Source: Actinomycetes bacterium
GTDB lineage: Bacteria; Actinomycetota; Acidimicrobiia; Acidimicrobiales; RAAP-2
DNA length: 5,540 nucleotides
Reading direction: 5' to 3'
Assembly: GCA_021806055.1 (NCBI GenBank)
Contig: JAJZYE010000079.1
Span: 1 to 5,540, forward strand
This document shows positions 1-4,989 of the stretch, one piece after another. A program made the translations under genes and the position numbers. Under the pieces are notes generated by a model, which saw only the letters and a list, made by a program, of their open reading frames with translations, was not told where the DNA came from and ran no database searches. Position 1 is the first letter of the stretch. Each line of letters opens with the position of its first letter.

Positions 1-165
1 GTGGGAGTCTGGCTGTACCACGAACACCTGGCCACCAGCGGGCTGCGCGCGCCTCTCGCGGCTATCGCGTTCGCCCTCATGGCGGGAGGCGTCATCGTCC
101 TCTCGCGTACCGCTCCCGCGACAATGGATCGCGCACCACGTCCTGACGAGAGCACCACGTCCTGA
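1..165 (+). CDS. C-terminal fragment of a probable DMT/EamA-type membrane transporter
   Basis: An open frame enters from the left edge and ends at TGA 163-165, giving 54 visible residues; the start lies upstream of the window. Residues 1-10 (VGVWLYHEHL) resemble the 'G-x-x-L-x-x-E' turn before the last helix of drug/metabolite transporter proteins. They are followed by one hydrophobic segment (about residues 18-35, PLAAIAFALMAGGVIVLS) and then a polar tail rich in Pro, Arg, Asp and Glu. Such proteins are inner-membrane carriers with about ten helices; substrate cannot be told from this fragment. The last codons and the stop lie in a 19-bp tandem repeat, so the extreme C-terminus is probably recent and variable. 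The gene converges on the synthetase that ends 30 bp downstream. Other multi-pass membrane families are possible, because only one helix is visible. Confidence 0.6.
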   Translation: MGVWLYHEHLATSGLRAPLAAIAFALMAGGVIVLSRTAPATMDRAPRPDESTTS

Positions 166-189
166 CGAGAGCGCCACGTCCTGACGAGA
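133..189. repeat. Three-copy 19-bp direct tandem repeat
   Basis: The unit GCACCACGTCCTGACGAGA occurs at 133-151 and 152-170 with no mismatch, and at 171-189 with one A-to-G change at its third base. The next five bases (190-194, GCGCC) match the start of the third copy. Each unit contains a small inverted repeat, CGTC-ct-GACG, at 139-148, 158-167 and 177-186. The array covers the 3' end of the transporter gene and most of the gap to the convergent synthetase stop at 196-198. Near-identity of the copies suggests recent slippage or unequal exchange. There are no unique spacers, so it is not a CRISPR. Confidence 0.96.
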
Positions 190-195
190 GCGCCG

Positions 196-1920
196 CTAGG
201 TGAAGTCCTCCTCGCGGTACTCCTCACTGCGTCGTTCACCACCCGTCTCCTCGATCGCACGGAGTTCGACCCGGCGTATCTTTCCGCTGATGGTCTTAGG
301 GAGATCGGCAAACTCGAGACGTCGCACGCGCTTGTAGGGTGCCAGACGCTCGCGACAGTGGCGCAGGATGTCACCCGCCAGCTCCCGGCTCGGGGTCTGG
401 CCAGCCACGAGCGCGACGTACGCCTTGGGTACCGAGAGGCGCAGCTCGTCGGGTGCCGGCACGACGGCGGCCTCGGCCACGGCCGCGTGCTCAATGAGCA
501 CGCTCTCCAGCTCGAAGGGGCTGATGCGATAGTCACTGGACTTGAAGACGTCGTCGGTGCGCCCCACGTACGTGATATAGCCGTCCTCGTCACGGCCGGC
601 CACGTCGCCGGTGTGGTACCAGCCCCCGGCGAACGCCGACTCGTTACGCGCGTCGTCGACCCCACTCGCGGACCGGTACCCGGCCATCAGACCGACCGGC
701 CTCTGCGGGGTGAGACGCACGCAGATCTCCCCCTCCTGCGCGACCTCTCCGGTGACCGGATCGACCAGATCAATGTCGAAGCCGGGGACAGGGCGTCCCA
801 TCGAACCCGCCTTGACGGTCTGGGATGGCGAGTTACCAATCTGCACGGTCGTCTCGGTCTGACCGAAGCCGTCACGAATCGTCAGTCCCCAGGCACGCTC
901 GACCTGGCTGATGACCTCGGGATTGAGGGGCTCACCCGCGGCCACGAGCTCTCGCAGCGACATTGGCCAGGACGCCAAGTCCTGTTGGATCAACATGCGC
1001 CACACGGTGGGCGGCGCACAAAAGGTCGTCACCCGCGCGTCGCGCAGCACGTCCAGCATCGCGCGCGCGTCAAAGCGCTCGAAGTTGAACATGCACACCG
1101 TGGCGCCCGCGATCCACGGCGCGAACACGCACGACCACGCGTGCTTGGCCCAGCCGGGACTGGAGACGTTCAGGTGCACGTCACCCTCGCGCAAGCCGAT
1201 CCAGTACATGGTGGACAGATGGCCGATCGGGTAGCTCGCGTGCGTGTGCTCCACCATCTTGGGCAGCGCGGTGGTACCCGACGTGAAATAGACCAGCAGC
1301 GGGTCACTGGCCCGGGTAGGGCCGTCCACCTCGAAGCGGTGGGTGGACTCACGCGCCGCCGCGTACTCGAGCCATCCCGCGACCGGCTCCCCCACGGCCA
1401 CGCGCACGTAGGACCCCCCCACCTCGGCGAACCGCTCGGTGATGTCCGAGCGCGCGATGACCGCCCCCGCGTGCGCGCGATCTACTCGGTCGCGCAGGTC
1501 GCTCGTCGTGAGCAGGGTGCTCGCCGGGATGATCACGGCGCCGAGCTTCATCACCGCCAGCGTCGTCTCCCACAGCTCCACCTGGTTACCCAGCAGCACC
1601 AGGATCCTCATGCCCCGCGTCACCCCGAGCGAACGCAGCCACCCGGCGAGCTGGTCGGAACGGGCCGACAGCTCGGCGAACGTGTACGACGCATCACGCC
1701 CGTCGTCCTCGATGATGCGTAACGCGGGCTCGTCGCCCCGCTCGCGCGCCAGGACCCCATCAAACCAGTCCAGAGCGAAGTTGAAGTAGTCGGGACGCGG
1801 CCACACGAAGCCCTCGCGTGCGGCGGCGTAGTCGTCGCGCGACGCCACGAGGAAGTCGCGCGCCGAGCGAAACACCTCTCCCGGTGAACCCGAAGTCGTG
1901 TGTGCCATTTCCGTCGCCAT
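196..1920 (-). CDS. AMP-forming acyl-CoA synthetase (acetyl/medium-chain acyl-CoA synthetase-like)
   Basis: The 574-residue product activates a carboxylic acid with ATP to an acyl-adenylate and then transfers the acyl group to CoA, in the cytoplasm. Motifs of the ANL superfamily appear in the expected order: phosphate loop YFTSGTTALPK at residues 211-221, AGEPL at 328-332, GFGQTE at 351-356, the ribose-binding TGD at 437-439, the hinge region GRTDDVFKSSDYRI at 453-466, and the C-terminal PKTISGKIRR at 541-550 with the predicted catalytic lysine K547. Length and the SSPGWAKH segment (253-260) point to the acetyl/medium-chain branch, but the acid cannot be named. The frame stays open upstream to 2445, but ATG 1920-1918 is chosen because AGGGGG lies about 5 nt before it, the upstream residues look like low-complexity antisense, and a longer gene would overlap the divergent operon. 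An in-frame ATG at 1908 is a weaker alternative. The phosphate loop has Ala where Gly is usual (TTALPK for TTGLPK), and SSD replaces the common SSG. Confidence 0.95.
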   Translation of the reverse strand: MATEMAHTTSGSPGEVFRSARDFLVASRDDYAAAREGFVWPRPDYFNFALDWFDGVLARERGDEPALRIIEDDGRDASYTFAELSARSDQLAGWLRSLGVTRGMRILVLLGNQVELWETTLAVMKLGAVIIPASTLLTTSDLRDRVDRAHAGAVIARSDITERFAEVGGSYVRVAVGEPVAGWLEYAAARESTHRFEVDGPTRASDPLLVYFTSGTTALPKMVEHTHASYPIGHLSTMYWIGLREGDVHLNVSSPGWAKHAWSCVFAPWIAGATVCMFNFERFDARAMLDVLRDARVTTFCAPPTVWRMLIQQDLASWPMSLRELVAAGEPLNPEVISQVERAWGLTIRDGFGQTETTVQIGNSPSQTVKAGSMGRPVPGFDIDLVDPVTGEVAQEGEICVRLTPQRPVGLMAGYRSASGVDDARNESAFAGGWYHTGDVAGRDEDGYITYVGRTDDVFKSSDYRISPFELESVLIEHAAVAEAAVVPAPDELRLSVPKAYVALVAGQTPSRELAGDILRHCRERLAPYKRVRRLEFADLPKTISGKIRRVELRAIEETGGERRSEEYREEDFT

Positions 1921-2037
1921 CACACCCCCTACCCTGTCCCCGTGCCGAGAGTAGCAACTCGCCGGCCCCACCACGAAAGGATGCCGTCCGGCGCCCGTGC
2001 GGCGCCGTGCGAGACGAGCCCGGTAAGGTGGTCGACG
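1921..2037. promoter_or_regulatory. Divergent intergenic region, probable promoters for both sides
   Basis: This 117-bp spacer separates the start of the minus-strand synthetase from the start of the plus-strand operon, so it should hold both promoters. On the minus strand the synthetase ribosome site reads AGGGGG just before ATG 1920. A weak extended -10-like TGCTACTCT (plus-strand 1948-1956) lies upstream of it, with no convincing -35. On the plus strand AAGGTGG at 2025-2031 is the ribosome site for the ATG at 2038. No sigma-70-type plus-strand promoter could be picked with confidence. A GC hairpin lies at 1989-2007. Confidence 0.5.
1989..2007. repeat. Short GC inverted repeat (potential hairpin) in the operon leader
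   Basis: CGGCGCC (1989-1995) and GGCGCCG (2001-2007) can pair into a 7-bp stem with a 5-nt loop (CGTGC). The same segment also reads as a near-direct repeat of CGGCGCC(C)GTG. It lies 17 bp upstream of the AAGGTGG ribosome site of the first operon gene. It could be an operator or leader hairpin, but GGCGCC is self-complementary and common in DNA this GC-rich, so chance is a real possibility. Confidence 0.4.
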
Positions 2038-2436
2038 ATGGCGCCACCCGACGACTCGTACGACCTGGCGCTGGCTGCCGCCTCCCTTCGAGCGAACGCC
2101 GCCGACCTCACGGCCCTGCTCACGAGCCTCGCGGACCAGCTCGCCGACACCCTCGGAACCCGCCTGCGGGTCCAGCGCACCAGCCGACGGCGCCACGACA
2201 CGGCCGTGAGCGCGGTGACGGTCGCGCTCGGCTCGGACGAGTTCACGGCCGCACTGGACGACGGTGACGTCCGCTGCCAGGTCGCCCACGTGTCGGGCGG
2301 CATCCGGATTCGTAACGAGGCACTCGACCTCCAGTCCTGGCTGGTGCGACTGCTCGACGCGCTTCGTGCGGAGGCCGCCCATAGCGACCGGGCTCGCGCG
2401 GCGCTGGAACACATCGTGATAGGGGGAACCAGTTGA
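2038..2436 (+). CDS. Small protein of unknown function, first gene of the YbjQ-like operon
   Basis: This 132-residue product is not recognised as a named family. ATG 2038 is chosen because AAGGTGG (2025-2031) lies 6 nt upstream. The frame is open further up, but ATG 1981 has its purine run directly abutting the codon, and the added residues are low complexity. What is visible: an N-terminal helix-prone stretch (about residues 8-40, Leu/Ala/Asp-rich: SLRANAADLTALLTSLADQL), a basic segment RTSRRRHD near 46-53, a central part with alternating hydrophobic residues suggesting beta strands (AVSAVTVALG, then VRCQVAHVSGGIRIR), and a C-terminal helical part (WLVRLLDALRAEAAHS). There is no signal peptide or membrane segment, so it is probably cytoplasmic. 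Its stop overlaps the TTG start of the next gene by 4 bases, implying coupled translation and a role linked to the downstream YbjQ-like proteins, possibly as a partner or assembly factor. That role is inference only. Confidence 0.85.
   Translation: MAPPDDSYDLALAAASLRANAADLTALLTSLADQLADTLGTRLRVQRTSRRRHDTAVSAVTVALGSDEFTAALDDGDVRCQVAHVSGGIRIRNEALDLQSWLVRLLDALRAEAAHSDRARAALEHIVIGGTS
2421..2426 (+). promoter_or_regulatory. Strong ribosome binding site fixing a TTG start
   Basis: AGGGGG lies 6 nt upstream of TTG 2433-2435, inside the end of the 132-residue gene. No ATG or GTG lies in frame at a suitable spacing. The resulting N-terminus (Met-Ser-Asp, followed by a Leu-Pro-Glu-Ala) matches that of the next paralogue, which supports TTG as the real start. 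It is the only good Shine-Dalgarno sequence at an internal junction of this operon. Confidence 0.8.
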
Positions 2437-3230
2437 GTGATGCACCCAAGGATCTACCCGAGGCCAGTGAGCGGCGCCTCGAGGAAATTGAACACGGCCT
2501 GTTCACCTCGGATCTCTCGGTGAACGAGTTCCTCCTCGTCAAGGAGGCGGGCTACCACCCGCTCGGCTTGGTGATGGGCTCGTCGATCTACCACACCGGG
2601 ATCCAGACCCGGAAGTGGGGAGAAAGCCAAGAGTTGACCAAGTTGACCGAGGCCATGTACAACGCCCGCGAGCTGGCGATGACGCGCATGGAGGAGGAGG
2701 CCAGCGAGCTGGGCGCCGACGGCGTCGTCGGGGTGCGCCTCGACGTCAACTACTACGAGTGGGGCAAAGACGCCGCCGAGTTCATCGCCGTCGGCACCGC
2801 GGTCAAGGCGGAGGACGGCGTCTCGCGACGCAACGCTCTCGGCAAGCCCTTCACGTCGGATCTGTCGGGTCAGGACTTCTGGACCCTACTGCGCACCGGC
2901 TACCTGCCCCAGGGACTGGTGATGGGGACCTGCGTCTACCACATCGCCCACCGGGGACTGGGCCAGACGCTGGCCACGACCGGTCAGAACGTCGAACTGC
3001 CCAATTTCACCCAAGCCCTCTACGAGGCTCGTGAATTGGCGATGACCCGCATGCAGGATGAGGCGAGCCGCCTAGGGGCGGCGGGAGTCGTGGGTGCGCG
3101 CCTCGAGGAGAAGACGCACCAGTGGGGGTCGCACACGATCGAGTTCCTGGCGCTGGGCACGGCGGTCACGCGCACGGCGGACGAGATCACGCTCACCCCG
3201 CCCGTGACCATCATCTCCCTCGATCACTGA
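2433..3230 (+). CDS. Tandem two-domain YbjQ/UPF0145-like (putative heavy-metal-binding domain) protein, paralogue 1
   Basis: The 265-residue product contains two copies of one domain. Copy 1 runs about 22-125 with FTSDLS (24-29), GLVMG (45-49), ARELAMTRM (78-86), LGADGVVGVRLD (93-104) and GTAV (121-124). Copy 2 runs about 138-246 with FTSDLS (140-145), GLVMG (161-165), ARELAMTRM (199-207), LGAAGVVGARLE (214-225) and GTAV (242-245). The pattern 'AR..AM..M..EA..LGA.GVVG ... GTAV' is that of YbjQ/UPF0145 proteins. These are small cytoplasmic proteins, usually about 100 residues with one domain, reported as oligomers and labelled putative heavy-metal-binding without an established reaction. No signal peptide or membrane helix is seen. 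The TTG start overlaps the upstream stop by 4 bases (TTGA). The stop shares one base with the next start (TGATG). A few Cys and His residues (C167, H170, H173 in copy 2) are not shared by all copies, so metal binding is not demonstrated. It is the best-preserved member of the set of three. Confidence 0.9.
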   Translation: MSDAPKDLPEASERRLEEIEHGLFTSDLSVNEFLLVKEAGYHPLGLVMGSSIYHTGIQTRKWGESQELTKLTEAMYNARELAMTRMEEEASELGADGVVGVRLDVNYYEWGKDAAEFIAVGTAVKAEDGVSRRNALGKPFTSDLSGQDFWTLLRTGYLPQGLVMGTCVYHIAHRGLGQTLATTGQNVELPNFTQALYEARELAMTRMQDEASRLGAAGVVGARLEEKTHQWGSHTIEFLALGTAVTRTADEITLTPPVTIISLDH

Positions 3231-4141
3231 TGAGTGACGACCTGCCCGAAGCGGCGCGCGACCGCCTTCACGGCGGTGCCTTCACCTCCGGCCTGAGCGT
3301 GGCGGACCTCGCCGCCTGTCACGCGATGGGCCTCGAGCCGATCGGCCTCGTCCAGGGGTTCTGCGCAATGCAGTGGGGCTACGGCCCGGCGCGAATGGGG
3401 TTCGGCTCGGGCGGAGGACTGGGTATGGGCTTGGCCACGGGCCTCGCGCCCAACGTGGCGAGCGGCGGCTACGTGCAGAACTACCAGTGCCCGCACGGCA
3501 TGGTCTCCGCCGAGCACCGCCAATGGGGCCAGAACTACGAGCAGACCTGGATCGAGCAGAGCTGGCACGACGGCTACGCCGCAGCGAGTCACCGGATGCT
3601 CGAAGAGGCCACGACGCTGGGGGCACACGGCGTCGTCGGCGTCGTGGACAGCGTCGCCTCGCTCGTCGAAGTCGGGGTCGTCGAGTTCCACCTTCTCGGC
3701 ACGGCGGTCGTCGTCACCGGCCTCGAACGACCCGCGTCGCCATGGGCCACATCACTCGCCGGCCAGCGCCTCGCCAAGCTCTTCGAGGCGGGTTACGCAC
3801 CGGTCTCAACGATCGCCGTCGTGTCGTCCGTGCGCGTCTGGGCGTCGTGCATGACCGAGTACTTCATGGGGTCGGGCGCGGGGCTGTGGTCCGCCCCCGC
3901 GGACTCGGTCGAGATCGACCAGCTCGTGAGCGCGCGCACCCGCGCGCGTCAGCTCGTGCGCGAGCGCGCCCGTAGCCAACTCCAGGGGGACGAGCTCCAC
4001 GGCGTGGACCTGCGCGTGAACGAGCGCGAACCCGGGCCAGGCGACATCGACATCGAGGTACAGCTACGCGGCAACCGCGTACGTCGGGCTCGTCCCGCCG
4101 ATCCTCTCGCGTTCCCCCGACCCGCGGTCTCGCTGTCGTGA
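3230..4141 (+). CDS. Tandem two-domain YbjQ/UPF0145-like protein, paralogue 2, with Gly-rich insertion and degenerate second domain
   Basis: The 303-residue product starts at ATG 3230, giving Met-Ser-Asp-Asp-Leu-Pro-Glu-Ala like paralogue 1. The start overlaps the upstream stop by one base and has no Shine-Dalgarno, so termination-reinitiation is likely. The frame is open further up to 3122, but that part is antiframe to paralogue 1. Domain 1 (about 16-161) has FTSGLS (18-23), GLVQG (39-43), LGAHGVVGV (130-138) and GTAV (157-160). Between the second and third motifs it gains roughly 40 residues: a Gly/Met-rich run (about 55-80, including GFGSGGGLGMGL), then YQCPHG (85-90) with C87 and H89, then H96. 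Domain 2 (about 170-285) keeps the layout and an Arg-rich helix (SARTRARQLVRERARSQ) but has lost the signature: DELHGVDLRV stands where LGAxGVVG should be and LRGN where GTAV should be. The C-terminus is RPAVSLS. It is probably a structural or regulatory member of the set; function unknown. Confidence 0.9.
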   Translation: MSDDLPEAARDRLHGGAFTSGLSVADLAACHAMGLEPIGLVQGFCAMQWGYGPARMGFGSGGGLGMGLATGLAPNVASGGYVQNYQCPHGMVSAEHRQWGQNYEQTWIEQSWHDGYAAASHRMLEEATTLGAHGVVGVVDSVASLVEVGVVEFHLLGTAVVVTGLERPASPWATSLAGQRLAKLFEAGYAPVSTIAVVSSVRVWASCMTEYFMGSGAGLWSAPADSVEIDQLVSARTRARQLVRERARSQLQGDELHGVDLRVNEREPGPGDIDIEVQLRGNRVRRARPADPLAFPRPAVSLS

Positions 4142-4983
4142 GCACGACCCCGCCCCGCCCCCACCCGGTGCCCGAGGGCCTGCCCGCCGCGGTTCGCCAG
4201 GCCCTCGCAGTCGCCGAGCCCCGTCACGGGGCCCACGCGGGCCTCACGTCAGACCTCACCATCGACGAGACGCTTATCCTGCACAGCATCGCCTGGGCCC
4301 CTCGCGACCTCGTGGTCGGACTCTCGGTGCAGTCAGTGCCCTCGGTGATCTGGTCGTGGGGCAGTGGCGAGATCGAACTCGCGTCGCGCGCGCACGCGCG
4401 AGCCTTCGCGCACGCCGTGGCGCGCCTGCACGCGGAGGCCGTCGCGGTGGGAGCCCACGGCGTGGTAGGGGTCCACGTCGAGCGACGGATCCTGTCCTCG
4501 CACATCGAGGTCGAGCTGGTCGGCACGGCGGTCGCCCCCATCGACGCGCGACCGTTACCCGACGCCCAGGTCTTCGTCTCGGACCTGCCAGCGCGTGACT
4601 TCGCCCTGTTGTTCGTCGCCGGATGGCGACCGGTCGCCCTCGCCGTCGGGGCGAGCTTCACCTACGCGCCGCGACGAGCGGTCGGGGCGGCCCTTCGACA
4701 ACAGACCCAGAACGTCGAGTTGACCAACTACACCGAAGCGCTCTACAGCGCTCGCGCCACGGCAATGGAGCGCATGCAGCGCGCCGCGCTCGACGCCCAC
4801 GGTGCCGGGATCGTCGACGTCACCGTCACCGAGGGCCCACTGCACTTCGCGGCCCACGCGATCGGCTTCACGGCGTGGGGCACCGTCGTCACCCCAACGC
4901 CCAACGCGCGATCGATCGATCCGATCACGACCGTGTCACTCGACGACACCGTGAGCGCCTTCGACGTCGCATCGCTGGCGTGA
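4138..4983 (+). CDS. Tandem two-domain YbjQ/UPF0145-like protein, paralogue 3
   Basis: The 281-residue product starts at GTG 4138, overlapping the previous stop by 4 bases (GTGA) with no clear Shine-Dalgarno, which points to coupled translation. A Pro-rich N-terminal segment (residues 1-35) replaces the short Met-Ser-Asp leader of the paralogues. Domain 1 (about 34-133) has LTSDLT (36-41), DLVVG (57-61), VGAHGVVGVHVE (104-115) and GTAV (129-132). Domain 2 (about 144-252) has FVSDLP (146-151), LAVG (168-171), QNVELTNYTEALYSAR (191-206), AMERMQ (209-214), AHGAGIVDVTV (220-230) and GTVV (248-251). The QNVEL stretch closely matches the second domain of paralogue 1 (QNVELPNFTQALYEAR), showing that second domains correspond to each other across genes. 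The tail PITTVSLDD (262-270) matches the paralogue 1 tail PVTIISLDH. It is predicted soluble and cytoplasmic, and Cys is absent from it. The function of the family is not established; coupling with the upstream genes suggests a joint complex. Confidence 0.9.
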   Translation: MSTTPPRPHPVPEGLPAAVRQALAVAEPRHGAHAGLTSDLTIDETLILHSIAWAPRDLVVGLSVQSVPSVIWSWGSGEIELASRAHARAFAHAVARLHAEAVAVGAHGVVGVHVERRILSSHIEVELVGTAVAPIDARPLPDAQVFVSDLPARDFALLFVAGWRPVALAVGASFTYAPRRAVGAALRQQTQNVELTNYTEALYSARATAMERMQRAALDAHGAGIVDVTVTEGPLHFAAHAIGFTAWGTVVTPTPNARSIDPITTVSLDDTVSAFDVASLA

Positions 4984-4989
4984 CGCCGG

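Noticed and set aside
133..189. CRISPR array
   Set aside because: The 19-bp units are contiguous with no spacers and there are no cas genes nearby.
358..1722. A 454-codon open frame on the plus strand opposite the synthetase
   Set aside because: Its translation is Arg/His/Gly-rich low complexity with no domain, and it lies antisense to a gene with all family motifs. Long antisense frames are expected in DNA with very high third-position GC.
1900..2037. Longer start of the 132-residue gene (1900 or 1981)
   Set aside because: The added residues are low complexity and overlap the synthetase leader. Neither upstream start has a correctly spaced ribosome site, while 2038 does.
1929..2414. A 161-codon minus-strand frame opposite the 132-residue gene
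   Set aside because: It is Ser/Arg/Ala-rich shadow sequence without motifs, and the plus-strand gene has the ribosome site and coupled downstream partner.
1921..2445. N-terminal extension of the synthetase by 175 residues
   Set aside because: The extra sequence is antisense to the 132-residue gene, has no family similarity that I recognise, and a good ribosome site sits just before ATG 1920.
3122..3229. Upstream extension of paralogue 2
   Set aside because: It overlaps the end of paralogue 1 in another frame and reads as His/Gly-rich noise. The start at 3230 gives the conserved Met-Ser-Asp N-terminus and a TGATG junction.
4386..4400. Alternating GC run that could adopt Z-DNA
   Set aside because: It lies inside the coding sequence of paralogue 3, encodes part of the expected Arg/Ala helix, and is ordinary for this base composition.
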